From Luteolibacter algae (GTDB taxonomy: Bacteria > Verrucomicrobiota > Verrucomicrobiia > Verrucomicrobiales > Akkermansiaceae): a DNA stretch of 64,000 nt. The notes beneath the pieces were generated by a model, which did not search any database, was not told the DNA's origin, and saw nothing but the letters and a program-made list of their open reading frames with translations. Below are positions 52,619 through 61,968 of this stretch, piece after piece (position 1 is the stretch's first letter; every line of letters begins with the position of its first letter). The stretch covers positions 399,024-463,023 of the forward strand of contig NZ_JBHUIT010000031.1 of assembly GCF_042683045.1 (NCBI RefSeq). Direction: 5' to 3'. The position numbers and the translations under genes are program-made.

Positions 52619-54063
52619 TGGTCGGGTGTCTGGGCTTGGGGAATGGTGGCTTCTGTTTCCTTCAAATAGGCTATTAGCTCACGCTCGAGTTCCGCGGCCT
52701 TCTCGGGCATCGAAAGGGCGAGATTTTTCGTTTCATGCGGATCCTCCGCGAGATCATACAGCAACACATCTCCATGATGGTAATTTAGAATCAGCTTGAA
52801 GTTGTCTTTGCGAATAGCACTGGCGGGGTAGGAGCCTTCCCCCTGGTAATGCGGGAAGTGCCAGTAAAGGGTGTCCCGATCCAGCGAACCGCCTTTGAAC
52901 AGGGGCACCAGACTGACGCCATCGCGGTGCTGCTCCGGTTTGAGCGGCAAACCCGCCATATCGAGCAAGGTAGGATAAAAATCCATGCTGCTTACGATGG
53001 CATCGGTCTGCATGCCTGCTTTTGAATGCGCTGGCCAGTGGATCAGCGTCGGCACGCGCAAACCGCCGTCGAACAGAAAAGTTTTCCCACCGCGCAGCGG
53101 GACGGTGGCGGTGGCATCTGGCTTGTCGATGGTGGTTCTGCCGCCATTGTCACCCGTCAAAACAATGATTGTATTCTCGTATTGCCCGCTCTCTTTGAGC
53201 GCGTCGATCACGCGGCCAAGTCCCTCATCAAGATTGAAGAGTTCCCCGGCATACTCGGCGCTGTCCTGCTGCAGTTTATGGGGAATGTGGGAATACTCAT
53301 CGAGTTCCGTATCCGCCGTGGTGATACCTAAAGCCTTTTTCTTTGCTTCGAACCGAGCGCGGAGTTCCGGCGAAGTTACGATCGGCGCATGCATCGCGAA
53401 ATGACTAAGGTGCAGATAGAACGGCTTGTCGCATTCCTGCCTGATGAAATCGATCACCGCATCATTCAGTGCGTCGTTGAAGCTTTGCCCGGGCTTGGCA
53501 TTGCGGAAATAGCGTTTGTAGGAAAACTGCCTGCATCCATTTTCCTCGATCACCGCTACCTGCGAATCATATCCGTGATTTTTCGGACCGCCGGTGATTC
53601 TAATTTTGCCCATGTGCCACTTTCCAAAGAATGCCGTGTCATAGCCGGCTTCCTGGAAAGCCTCGCCCAGCGTGATTTCGTTTTCCTGCAGTCCATTTGA
53701 CCGGGGAAGCGGGCAGTACACCTGCGGCGTCTCTTCCTTGCGGGTATGGGGCTGATCACTTCCAGACAGCCACTGGGTAATGCCATGCCGCGCGGGATTT
53801 TTCCCGGTCAGAATGCTCGCCCGCGTGGGTGAGCACATCGGGCTTGGCGTGTAGCAATGATCAAAACGCATCCACTTTTCCGAGAACGCATCCATCTGCG
53901 GCGTTTCATAAAATGTGCTTCCATTGTAACCGACATCGTTCCAACCGAAATCATCGATCAGAATGAACAGCACATTGGGCGGGGACGATTCCGATTCCGC
54001 CGCGTGCGCTTGATGGCAGAGCGAAGCAGCCAAAGCCGCGGATAAGATGTATTTTGATATCAT
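52615..54063 (-). CDS. secreted sulfatase, intact
   Basis: A 482-residue type I sulfatase with signal peptide (MISKYILSAALAASLCHQAHA). The metal-binding DD is at residues 37-38 (LFILIDDFGWNDVG), the formylglycine precursor Cys77 in MCSPTR, the sulfate-binding Lys and His in FFGKWHMGKI, the second metal Asp/Asn in VLTGDNGG. It is complete, unlike the two sulfatases near 34-37 kb. It sits between two PL8 lyases, so it probably removes sulfate from glycosaminoglycan-type chains or their unsaturated oligosaccharides. A sulfatase-maturing enzyme (anSME or FGE) is not in the window. Confidence 0.94.
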   Translation of the reverse strand: MISKYILSAALAASLCHQAHAAESESSPPNVLFILIDDFGWNDVGYNGSTFYETPQMDAFSEKWMRFDHCYTPSPMCSPTRASILTGKNPARHGITQWLSGSDQPHTRKEETPQVYCPLPRSNGLQENEITLGEAFQEAGYDTAFFGKWHMGKIRITGGPKNHGYDSQVAVIEENGCRQFSYKRYFRNAKPGQSFNDALNDAVIDFIRQECDKPFYLHLSHFAMHAPIVTSPELRARFEAKKKALGITTADTELDEYSHIPHKLQQDSAEYAGELFNLDEGLGRVIDALKESGQYENTIIVLTGDNGGRTTIDKPDATATVPLRGGKTFLFDGGLRVPTLIHWPAHSKAGMQTDAIVSSMDFYPTLLDMAGLPLKPEQHRDGVSLVPLFKGGSLDRDTLYWHFPHYQGEGSYPASAIRKDNFKLILNYHHGDVLLYDLAEDPHETKNLALSMPEKAAELERELIAYLKETEATIPQAQTPDQ

Positions 54064-54137
54064 GATTTTTTCGATGGACCTATGATGCTTGGTTCTCGTA
54101 TCGGCGAATATTCATATGGGGTCTCCTGAGCACACGG

Positions 54138-56417
54138 TCACCAGTGGACCACAACTTGTTTTCCCGCGTTCTCCGCAGGTGGAAGTTCGACTAATCTGGA
54201 TTCTCCGTTGATTGTCACGGTTAGGGAAGCCAGCTTCTGGGTCGGATCTGCGACGATCAGTTCGTTCGCATTCAGGCTCAACAAACACGGCGAATCCACA
54301 GTGATCACGCTGCCTCCGCTGGTGTTCAATTGACTCGGAGCATAAAAGACCGCCTGCGTCCCGCCATCGACCTCAATGGCTTGCAATGTATTCGTATTGC
54401 TCAAAATGGTTGCCTGTGGCGCGCTGACCCGCTGAGCCATTTCCGAGGCCTCCACCTCCGTGTGAATCACATAAGCATAGCTTTCCTCAGATGGCGACTG
54501 CCCATGATCCACCCATATGCTGAATACGTCGCCAGCGGCGGGAAGGCTATCCCGTGCGGGATAAATGCGGTTCCAGTTCCCGGTCACTGCTGCGATATCA
54601 ACTGTCGCAATATCCGCCAGCTGATAGCCATACCCATCATGATGCACCCATGAGCCTGCCGGGAGCACATGCGTTCCAACGCTCAGCGGGCCGATGGAGC
54701 TCTCAACGGGGCCGGATAACAACGATTGCTGCACAGAGGTGTAAACCGGGCCGAGACTCGTCCCCTCGATTCCAGCTCCCAGACAAATCACCGAGCTCTC
54801 CCCGAAAAACCAGGCCTTGTAAGCTGTGAGCTCCTTCCGCTGAAAGTGCATGGCAGAGAACCCGTGATCATCCACCGTAAGGCCGCCCACAAAATCCGTC
54901 GCTCCATATTCCGTGCCATACCCGTTCGGGGCCAAAGCGTGCAAGCCCATGTCGGCCGTCGTGCCCGGCAGACGATGCCAATCCCACAGCGGGGGAATTG
55001 CGACATACTCCTGACCAGATTGATAGAGCAGTAAGGTGCCGTCCCCCCAATGCAAGCCTTTCGTATTCTCCTGATTGGCGATCTCCGTGCCGACCACGCG
55101 TGTCGACGACATCTTGAGCGAGGCATACCATCCCGGCCGACGATGGATGGCAAAGTCGGAACGCCAAAATGATTTATGGCCGACAAGTTCGTTGTTTGGG
55201 TTCAGCCGTTTTTGGTATTCATCAGCATAGCCGGGATCAATCCGACTCATCTGGCGGAGCAAATTCTGATAGATCTGGCCCTTTTCATCTGGATTTAGCA
55301 ACGCAGCGGTTTCGGTAAACTGGCGTCCACATGCGTTCAAATCCAATCGCCCCTTCCAGATCATCCACGATGAGCCTTCCAATAAATAATTGCGGATGTA
55401 GCTGAATTTCTCCGAGGTCAAACCCGAGCCCTTCAACAATGCAGACCACTCGACCATGTCGACTCCAAAATCGACTCCGTATGTGCCCGACTGCATCATC
55501 GGCCCATGCTGGTGAAAGGTCCAATCAAGCTGAAGGCCTTCTTCGCCCACTTGTGCTACATCGAGCACCGAAAGGATCCGCTCGGCCGCCACAGTCATAG
55601 CCGCTTCATCCCCATTGAGATACGCTCTCCAAAAATGGTTCCCGGCGACCCAGACAAGGTTCTGCCCGACATGGTTTCTCATCGAGTGTAAGCGCGATAA
55701 CGGCCCCGCCATTGCCTGGGCAAGCATGGCCGCGGGCACCTCATCACCCATCATGACAAATGTCTTCAGCAGATATTCGGGGATGCTGATCGACGTGTGC
55801 CACCAGTTGGCATTGCGATAGTCATTATCCAGCCAATGCTGGACTCCGCTCAGAACCGCCACTTTAATTGCGGGATCCTGATAATATGCTGAGTCCGGAG
55901 AAACGTATGCCACCGCCATCGGAAGCAAGCGCTGCAAGTGAACGAGTGTCAGCCATCCCCCACGCCAGGTATTTTCATAGTCCACGTCATTCCACGTGCC
56001 GTCACCAAGCTGTGATTCCAAATACAACGCAATCGCGGCTTCATCGCTCGGTTGTTGGATCTGATACTCAAAATATTGTCTAGGTATTCGACTCAAATCG
56101 CTCTCGCCCGTGGGATTAATCGGCACCCCTTTGAGTCTGTAGAATGCATGCGGCTCATCCATTGGCCAAATCCAGCTGGCGCTATCCAGACCAAATGCCG
56201 AATCCCCGACAGATTGCCACCCGTCCTGATCCAGGTCCGTCGACATCTGCAAATCGTATTCATAATCACTATCAAGCCGGGTCGCATTTAGAATGACGTT
56301 TTGCTCATTGCTAGTGGCTGCAAAGTCCACATCCAGCACATTTGTCTGTGCAGCTGCGCTGATTATGAGCCCAGTGATTGACCCCAAAATTCTCCCTGGT
56401 TTGCAAAAACGACTCAT
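54138..56417 (-). CDS. polysaccharide lyase family 8 with extra N-terminal domain
   Basis: A 759-residue paralogue of the lyase at 50570. I start at ATG 56417, 13 bases after the GH105 stop; the open frame to 56546 lies inside GH105. After a signal segment comes an extra domain of about 75 residues (25-100, ending FYRLKGVP) that the first lyase lacks, similar to beta domains with an NxxYxL/FYRL edge in secreted verrucomicrobial proteins. The lyase core has NWWHTSISIPE, Asn253, His304 in HQHG, Tyr313 and Arg365 in NACGRQ. FWRSDFAIHRRPGWYASLKM confirms PL8. The two lyases may differ in chain position or sulfation preference. Confidence 0.92.
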   Translation of the reverse strand: MSRFCKPGRILGSITGLIISAAAQTNVLDVDFAATSNEQNVILNATRLDSDYEYDLQMSTDLDQDGWQSVGDSAFGLDSASWIWPMDEPHAFYRLKGVPINPTGESDLSRIPRQYFEYQIQQPSDEAAIALYLESQLGDGTWNDVDYENTWRGGWLTLVHLQRLLPMAVAYVSPDSAYYQDPAIKVAVLSGVQHWLDNDYRNANWWHTSISIPEYLLKTFVMMGDEVPAAMLAQAMAGPLSRLHSMRNHVGQNLVWVAGNHFWRAYLNGDEAAMTVAAERILSVLDVAQVGEEGLQLDWTFHQHGPMMQSGTYGVDFGVDMVEWSALLKGSGLTSEKFSYIRNYLLEGSSWMIWKGRLDLNACGRQFTETAALLNPDEKGQIYQNLLRQMSRIDPGYADEYQKRLNPNNELVGHKSFWRSDFAIHRRPGWYASLKMSSTRVVGTEIANQENTKGLHWGDGTLLLYQSGQEYVAIPPLWDWHRLPGTTADMGLHALAPNGYGTEYGATDFVGGLTVDDHGFSAMHFQRKELTAYKAWFFGESSVICLGAGIEGTSLGPVYTSVQQSLLSGPVESSIGPLSVGTHVLPAGSWVHHDGYGYQLADIATVDIAAVTGNWNRIYPARDSLPAAGDVFSIWVDHGQSPSEESYAYVIHTEVEASEMAQRVSAPQATILSNTNTLQAIEVDGGTQAVFYAPSQLNTSGGSVITVDSPCLLSLNANELIVADPTQKLASLTVTINGESRLVELPPAENAGKQVVVHW

Positions 56418-56430
56418 CTCCGGAAATGAT

Positions 56431-57591
56431 TTAACGACCCGTTTTGCTGACCAGTTTATAAACCTCCGCCCCGGCTGCAAGGAACCCGCCGGTTCCATAG
56501 CTTTCGGTGTAATCGGCAAAGGTTTCGCCCGGTCCCGCGCCCACACCCTGCACGTAGCCGACTAGTCCGTCCTCCCGCACGCACTCGGTCAAGGCTTGCC
56601 AGCCCTTGAAAACGATCGGCTCATACTTCGTCCGATCCAAGATACCCATGTTAATCCCGCGTGCCATGCCGAACACAAAGAAGGACGAGCCGCTGATATC
56701 CTTTGACGGATAATCCGCTTCAGCGCCCATCATTCCCATCGACCAGGTGCCGTCGCTGCGCTGTGTGCGTATGAGCGCCTCCGACATTTGCCTGAACAAA
56801 TCGATGTAAAACGCACGCCCGTCCCAGTCTTCCGGCAGGTAGGGGAGCATGTAGGTCAGGCCGCCATAAACCCAACCGTTGCCGCGCGCCCAGTATTCGT
56901 TCGCGCCGTTCTTCTCACGTTTTTTGATGCGTCCCTTGTCGCGGTAAAACAACTGATCCTCCGCGTTCCAGAGCTCATCGTAGGTCATATGATACTGCCG
57001 ATCCATGTATTCCAGATAACGCATGTCACCTGTCGCCTTGGAGAGTTGCGCCCAAACCGGAGGCGACATGAACAAGGCATCCGCCCAAACCCAATGATAT
57101 TCCTCGGCATCCGGCCTTGCCAGGATTTCGTCAAAAATTCCGCGTGTCGGAGCTATCATTTCTGGATCGCCGAACTGCTCATGCATCTTGAGGTGGCTGA
57201 TCCCGACAGCATGGGCATCCGCGTGATGCGAGCCCTTCGCAGCATTCACGTGGAGATCCCAGCTGTTCTTATCGCCGATCGCTCTCAGCCAGTCCGTGAA
57301 TTTCGGATCTCCGGCAATCGTGCTCCATTCGAACATCCCGGCATAAAGCGCACCATTGTTCCAGTTCATATCGGGATAGCGGTTCCGGTGATGCCATTTC
57401 CGTCGATCCGTGGTCGGTAGCGCTCGGTATTTTCCCTGTTCCTCGAAGGATTCGATCTGCCATTCAGCGACTTTTTCGCAGATCGCTTTTACAGATTGCG
57501 GGGATGGTTCGGTTGCGGCAACACCACTTGCCGCCGAGGACAGAAAAATGATGCCGATGCATAATGATTTGAAAGAAGAAAAGGGTTTCAT
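56431..57591 (-). CDS. unsaturated glycuronyl hydrolase (GH105/GH88 type)
   Basis: A 386-residue secreted enzyme with signal peptide (MKPFSSFKSLCIGIIFLSSA). It has the alpha/alpha toroid of GH88/GH105. Visible are the motifs HWVWADALFMSPPVWAQL with a catalytic-type Asp, NEYWARGNGWVYGGL, and RSDGTWSMGMM. These enzymes hydrate and release the unsaturated uronate that PL8 leaves at the non-reducing end, yielding the KduI substrate. It resembles the GH105 YteR group, but GH88-like substrate use cannot be excluded. It lies 13 bases before the second PL8 gene and belongs to its operon. Confidence 0.9.
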   Translation of the reverse strand: MKPFSSFKSLCIGIIFLSSAASGVAATEPSPQSVKAICEKVAEWQIESFEEQGKYRALPTTDRRKWHHRNRYPDMNWNNGALYAGMFEWSTIAGDPKFTDWLRAIGDKNSWDLHVNAAKGSHHADAHAVGISHLKMHEQFGDPEMIAPTRGIFDEILARPDAEEYHWVWADALFMSPPVWAQLSKATGDMRYLEYMDRQYHMTYDELWNAEDQLFYRDKGRIKKREKNGANEYWARGNGWVYGGLTYMLPYLPEDWDGRAFYIDLFRQMSEALIRTQRSDGTWSMGMMGAEADYPSKDISGSSFFVFGMARGINMGILDRTKYEPIVFKGWQALTECVREDGLVGYVQGVGAGPGETFADYTESYGTGGFLAAGAEVYKLVSKTGR

Positions 57592-57723
57592 AAAAATAGA
57601 ATGTTTCCGTGGTTGTAGCTTTAGCGTCCGATCCGTGCGTTAGTTCCTTGCCAATGCCGCGTTTTTATCCGGTCACCAGTCGATCTCGCTAGAGGGTTTG
57701 GGTTGATCTAGTATGATCGGTAT

Positions 57724-58608
57724 TCAATCCGCATCCCTTTGGCCATGCTCGTTCAGATACGTTTCCCACTGCTCGCGGGTGGTGATCTCGCCCGCTTTCT
57801 CCCATCCGTAACCGGCACGGTAGTCGATGGCACCGTCATCATTGGTGTTTGCAATCAGGAAGATATGGCTTTGATCACGTTCGTCCGATTCGACCTCTTT
57901 GATTTCTGAAATCCGGGATGGCTCCATTCGCGCCGCCGTTCCGAGACCGCTTCCTTCGATCGTTTCCCAGCAGGCGATCCATCCTTCGTTTGTGTTCGAG
58001 GATGCTTCCGCTTTGCCATCATGTGTGGTCACGCCGATACATATGGGAAGGCCCACCGCGATCTTGCCGTCGCGGGTGAAGACGGAACGGGCCTCGAACA
58101 GACGCTCTCCGAGTCTGATCGTGATCGTTTTTTCCTCGCGATAAACCACCCCGCCGATCTCGCGTTCGAAGCTCAGCTTGAAGCGGGAAACTTCCGGTGC
58201 GCTCTCGATCACTTCATAGCCGGTGAAAGTCTCCAGTGGTTCGCGTTTGCCATCGAGCCAGATTCCCGTGCCGCCGGTTCCCGCCGACGAACCCACATGG
58301 TAGGGGTCATAACCTTCACCGTGATCCTTGTGGTAGGATTTGCCCTTCTTGTTTTCAGTATACCACTTGTCGATAACCGGGTAGGGAACGCGCTTGAGCC
58401 AGCAGTCGATGCCGCTGTTTTCCTTGCCCGCACGCAGGGCGGGGCCATACGCCCGAAAGGCTACCTTGTCGTTTTCCCAGGCAAAGTCATCCTGACGTTC
58501 CTGAACAAAACGGCAGAAGGTCGCGGGTTTCAGATCGTTGGCAGCGGCAATGGAGGCAGGGTCGAGAAATGCCAGTGCCAGAACTGGGAAAATGATTTGG
58601 ATTTTCAT
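57724..58608 (-). CDS. secreted DUF4861 protein, full length
   Basis: A 294-residue exported protein, starting at ATG 58608 (MKIQIIFPVLALAFLDPASI), a clear signal peptide; a frame from 58647 adds 13 residues. DUF4861 landmarks: FAWENDKVAFRAYGPALRAG, GIDCWLKRVPYPVIDKWY, YHVGSSAGTGGTGIW and GYGWEKAGEITTREQWETYL. The family of unknown function is frequent beside GH105, PL and Kdu genes, so a role in uronate-oligosaccharide processing is likely. It is upstream of GH105 by 132 bases. Its C-terminal third is echoed by the short gene at 44694. Confidence 0.87.
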   Translation of the reverse strand: MKIQIIFPVLALAFLDPASIAAANDLKPATFCRFVQERQDDFAWENDKVAFRAYGPALRAGKENSGIDCWLKRVPYPVIDKWYTENKKGKSYHKDHGEGYDPYHVGSSAGTGGTGIWLDGKREPLETFTGYEVIESAPEVSRFKLSFEREIGGVVYREEKTITIRLGERLFEARSVFTRDGKIAVGLPICIGVTTHDGKAEASSNTNEGWIACWETIEGSGLGTAARMEPSRISEIKEVESDERDQSHIFLIANTNDDGAIDYRAGYGWEKAGEITTREQWETYLNEHGQRDAD

Positions 58609-58760
58609 GGTATGATCAGTCTCTGGAGAAGGTGCTGGGGGCACCATTCTTCCGGTCAGACCCCGTAGAAGATAACGTGGGTAACAGCCTTACCCCATAC
58701 CATCTTATGAATTTTCATTTTCCATTTTGCGACAACCTGCAGCCCTCGGACTGAAAACAG

Positions 58761-58790
58761 AAAACCCGGAGCCACCTGGCTCCGGGTTTT
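58761..58790. terminator. bidirectional rho-independent terminator
   Basis: AAAACCCGGAGCC pairs perfectly (13 bp) with GGCTCCGGGTTTT around ACCT. It ends the minus-strand PEP-CTERM gene, whose stop is 66 bases away, and separates it from the lyase operon. Confidence 0.92.
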
Positions 58791-58855
58791 CCATTCCTGA
58801 AATCATCAAATTGTTTTCCAAATCTGATTAAGCGATACGGTCAGGAGGAGGCTTT

Positions 58856-59545
58856 CTAAACGCGCTTTCTGCGGAACAACAGAAGGCCTGCCGTCATCCC
58901 TGACAAGGCGGTGCTGCTCGGCTCTGGGATCAGTTCGTAGCCCACACCATTGTAAACTGTCCGGTTAGCACCGCCATTGCCACCCGGGTGGTTGATAAAC
59001 ACGTCTACCGTCGAACCGCCCACGACTGTTTGTTGCCCGAGGTAAGCCGCAGCACCGCCCGAAAAGTTTGCGTCTGTCGAGTTGGAAAAGGTCTGGGATG
59101 AGGCATCGACGACAGTGGTGCCATTGATTGCACCGTAAGTCGTCAGCGAACCGGAGGTGAAACCCGCATCAATGAACCAGTTTTGGCCATTGTTCACGTT
59201 TTCAGTGTAGTAAATCCAAATGTCGTAGGTGCCGTCAGCCAGACCCGTTATCTGCGTGGTCAACTCGGGGATGGAACCACCCGCAGCCGGTTGAGCTTGA
59301 TAGACCGTGCCACCAGCACCGTTGAAAGTTCGGCCGTTCCATTGGGTGTTGTTTTCCGTGGAATCACCATCGAAAGCCGGATTGGCCAGCCAGCTACTAT
59401 TGTCGGCTGACGGAGCACCTTGAGTGGTGCTAAAGGTGTTCCCGCCGAGGCCATGCAAGGCATCAACGTAGGTGATCGTTGCGGCCTGGGAGGTGCTGAA
59501 GACACATGCAGAGGCAAAGGTCGTGTTAAGTAATAGTTTTTTCAT
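58856..59545 (-). CDS. PEP-CTERM sorting-domain protein
   Basis: A 229-residue exported protein. I start at ATG 59545 (MKKLLLNTTFASACVFSTSQA), preceded by CAGGAG at good spacing; the frame to 59650 lacks such a site. The C-terminus IPEPSSTALSGMTAGLLLFRRKRV is a PEP-CTERM tail. The body is rich in Gly, Thr, Asn and Ser with several YxG/GxYD-type strands (GLADGTYDIWIYYTENVNN), like beta domains of surface proteins. It precedes its own terminator and follows the XylR-like regulator gene, which reads in the same direction. Confidence 0.87.
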   Translation of the reverse strand: MKKLLLNTTFASACVFSTSQAATITYVDALHGLGGNTFSTTQGAPSADNSSWLANPAFDGDSTENNTQWNGRTFNGAGGTVYQAQPAAGGSIPELTTQITGLADGTYDIWIYYTENVNNGQNWFIDAGFTSGSLTTYGAINGTTVVDASSQTFSNSTDANFSGGAAAYLGQQTVVGGSTVDVFINHPGGNGGANRTVYNGVGYELIPEPSSTALSGMTAGLLLFRRKRV

Positions 59546-59719
59546 CGATATCTCCTGAGTTTTGATTCTGATACGGTTGTTTTGTAGGTTGCGGTATGAG
59601 GGCCAAAAGCCGTCCATACACACATCCAACAGACCACGTGACGAATTCATTCACCATCCCACTTCGCATCGGTTTATTTACCGATTTCCGACACTGATCG
59701 TCTTCCGGAACGGAGAGCC

Positions 59720-60871
59720 TTAGGCGTTGGTGCAACGCTTCCGATAGGCAGAAGGGGTCTCTCCACGCACGGTGCTGAAGAAACGGGTCAGGTGCGACGC
59801 CTGTGGAAAAGCGCACTGCCAGGCGATTTCCTCGAGGCTGAGGCTCGACCCCGTCAAGACTTTGGCAACATGCTCGGCCCGTGTCTCGCGGCAGTACTGC
59901 TGGACTGTCAGCGAGAGGTGCTCCCGAAAACGCCGCTCAAGGCTACGCCGATGCACTCCGCTGGACTTTGCGACCTCATCTACTGATAGTGGACGGTCCG
60001 CATTGGATCGAATGAACCTCAGCGCCTTTGCGACCGCTTTATCTTCGACGGCGATGATGTCGGATGACTGCCGCTCGACGAGTTCGACGACCTCTGCTGT
60101 GACCGTCCATCGCTCCGGAGTCTCACCCCGAATCATTCCTGCCAAGATCTCCGCCGCACGATAGCCGGCTTTGTACTGATTCACCGATACGCTCGACAAC
60201 GGGGGATTGCACAAACCACAGATTACCGGATCATTGTCCACCCCGATGAGTGCGCAGTCATCCGGCACGCGTAACCCGCAATCCAGGCAGAGCTGGACGA
60301 GCGACTGCGCCAGATCATCGTTCGCAGCCATGAGAAGCACCGGCGTCGGAAGTGAACGCAACCAACGGGCGGTAGTCTCGAGGTCTGCCCGGGTCGCCCG
60401 AGCTCCGGCAAGTGAGGAAGGTGCGACAAGTTGGACGACCTCGAAGCCAGCCACAGCCAGCACCTCCTCGAAATGTCTGCCCCTGCGCGCCGCCCACAGG
60501 GCACCCTCTTGCCCGCAGTAGGCGAAGTTCTTGAAGCCTCGTTGAAGAAAGTGAGTTGCCACCATTTTGGCGATGCCCGCGTCATCGGTATCGACGGTGA
60601 CACTGTTGGCAATATCGTTCATCCCGTAGGTAAATGCGACTGTGGGGATCCCTTCGTCGGCATATGCACTTAAGTCGGCGACGTTTCTTGCCAGCACTCC
60701 GTCAAAGCGCAGCTCCCCCATTGCTCCGGTCAAACCTTTCAAACCTTGGGGTTCCCAATGAAAGCGCCACGGACCGAAGTGCCGTGCATAGTCGGCAATT
60801 CCGGAGATCAATTTTCGCCCGGACTCGCGGGAAGACTCGACCATTACGAGAATGTTCGGTGCATCCTTCAT
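59720..60871 (-). CDS. XylR-like regulator: periplasmic-binding-type domain plus AraC HTH
   Basis: A 383-residue regulator. The N-terminal half is a LacI/periplasmic-binding-like sugar sensor (about 5-265; NILVMVESSRESGRKLISGI, GFKNFAYCGQEGALWAARRG, ALIGVDNDPVICGLCNPPL), and the C-terminal half is an AraC-type HTH (VDEVAKSSGVHRRSLERRFR, EEIAWQCAFPQASHLTRFFS). This arrangement is that of XylR. It probably activates the polysaccharide operon in response to a monosaccharide or oligosaccharide. It is divergent to nothing in the window; its promoter lies in the empty region to its right. Confidence 0.91.
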   Translation of the reverse strand: MKDAPNILVMVESSRESGRKLISGIADYARHFGPWRFHWEPQGLKGLTGAMGELRFDGVLARNVADLSAYADEGIPTVAFTYGMNDIANSVTVDTDDAGIAKMVATHFLQRGFKNFAYCGQEGALWAARRGRHFEEVLAVAGFEVVQLVAPSSLAGARATRADLETTARWLRSLPTPVLLMAANDDLAQSLVQLCLDCGLRVPDDCALIGVDNDPVICGLCNPPLSSVSVNQYKAGYRAAEILAGMIRGETPERWTVTAEVVELVERQSSDIIAVEDKAVAKALRFIRSNADRPLSVDEVAKSSGVHRRSLERRFREHLSLTVQQYCRETRAEHVAKVLTGSSLSLEEIAWQCAFPQASHLTRFFSTVRGETPSAYRKRCTNA

Positions 60872-61336
60872 ATCCTTTCAGGCGTTTGGATTCGGGACTC
60901 CATGAAATGCAATTTAGCTTGCTATATCTGCGATAACCGAACAGGTCCGTGAAGATACGGGCGCATCGATGATCTTGCCCAAGTCTCTGGCAGTAATGGT
61001 GCAACATAGCCAGATTAAAGCCCGAATTTCTTCAAAAACAGAAATTTCACCTGAGGATCAGGAAATTCCCGATAAGGCCACCTGCCGTTCCGTTCTATGG
61101 AAGAAGCAAGCCAGCTTCCCGGCTCCTGCCTCGGTCTTCCTGTCTTTACGGGGCGCTGCATTCCCTATGGGGACTCCATATCACTCTCCACGCGCATCCG
61201 GAAGCTGAAAGCGAGTAGAATTTCACGGCGCCGAATTCGAAATTTTGGAAGGGAAGCTCAACAGAACACACGCGGATTATACGGAAATCCTGCCCTAATG
61301 TCATTTTTCCCAATACGAAAGCCTGCAAAATGCCAT
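60872..61336. other. intergenic region, nothing recognised
   Basis: No supported gene. Short frames occur on both strands but none has a ribosome-binding site or family likeness. The stretch next to 60872 should hold the promoter of the XylR-like gene. Confidence 0.4.
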
Positions 61337-61376
61337 AAAAAACCCGTAACCGGCTTATTTAGAGCTTGTTACGGGT
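61337..61376 (-). terminator. terminator of a minus-strand RNA gene
   Basis: On the minus strand ACCCGTAAC pairs with GTTACGGGT around a 17-base loop, followed by six T. It lies ten bases downstream of the 3' fragment of a tRNA/tmRNA gene (61387-61412) and would have been that gene's terminator. Confidence 0.87.
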
Positions 61377-61386
61377 GATTTTGAAA

Positions 61387-61412
61387 TGGTGGAGGCGAGG
61401 GGAGTCGAACCC
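61387..61412 (-). other. 3' fragment of a tRNA or tmRNA gene (attachment-site candidate)
   Basis: The minus strand reads GGGTTCGACTCCCC then TCGCCTCCACCA: a T-arm with the TTCGACT loop, the 3' acceptor strand CGCCTCC and a coded ACCA. The rest of the RNA (D-arm, anticodon or tmRNA domain, 5' acceptor GGAGGCG) is absent: beyond 61412 the sequence is unrelated. Such duplicated 3' ends mark sites where integrases insert, attR or attL. The plus-strand frame starting here (MVEARGVEPL) is the well-known spurious translation of these ends. Confidence 0.78.
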
Positions 61413-61921
61413 TTAAATTATCCTATAAGCTACCATTGTTGCCGGTGTTTTGTGGTAAAAACACACGATAAACACACAACATTTTTTTCGTTTTCAATTT
61501 TCAGAGTATGGGGGAGCGGTCTTGGATGTCCTGTTAGGATGCCTCTTAGAAAACACACGACAAGCCGTTCGTAATGGACATGCCATGCTCTGGAAATCAC
61601 TCACGGCGAACGCGTGCCGCGCGGCTCTCGGATTCTTTAAGTTTGGTGAGGTTTCCTCGCCACCTTCGGGCGAGTCTGTAAGATAACTCTCCATTTCCCA
61701 CAAAAATGACGAAGCCATTCAAAAACCCGTCCCGGTGGTAACCCCCGCCGACCCAGCTACAATCACAGCCGAGACCCGGACGATGATTTCAACGAACCCC
61801 TAGGAGAGCGCCAGCCGGACGCGAACGACGCCATCGTCTGCGAGGGCGGGTGCCAGTAATCGAAGGGTAAGAGAGGGCCTGAGAGGAGACTTCATTGCAG
61901 GCATTCTCCACTTTTTTGGAA
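61413..61921. other. spacer at the start of the presumed island
   Basis: No supported gene. It contains short direct repeats of the type AAACACAC (near 61459, 61470 and 61552) that could be integrase or recombination-associated binding sites near the attachment site. Short frames on the minus strand overlapping the tandem repeat have no coding likeness. Confidence 0.35.
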
Positions 61922-61968
61922 ATGGATGTAATTGGAGGTAATTGGAGGTAATTGGAGGTAATTGGATG
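61922..61968. repeat. 10-base tandem repeat upstream of the Fic gene
   Basis: The unit ATTGGAGGTA is repeated three times exactly, flanked by degenerate copies (ATGGATGTA before, ATTGGATGAC after), so about five units. It ends 33 bases before the Fic start. Each unit carries a GGAGGT that resembles a ribosome-binding site. Confidence 0.85.

Noticed and set aside
54138..56546. 802-residue version of the second PL8 lyase
   Set aside because: The extra 43 residues are read from the end of the GH105 gene; the ATG at 56417 begins the signal segment.
61386..61574. Frame beginning MVEARGVEPL
   Set aside because: Known spurious translation across the 3' end of tRNA/tmRNA genes; the remainder has no coding character.
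61413..61921. Possible CRISPR or phage repeat from AAACACAC copies
   Set aside because: Copies are short and irregularly spaced; no spacer-repeat pattern.
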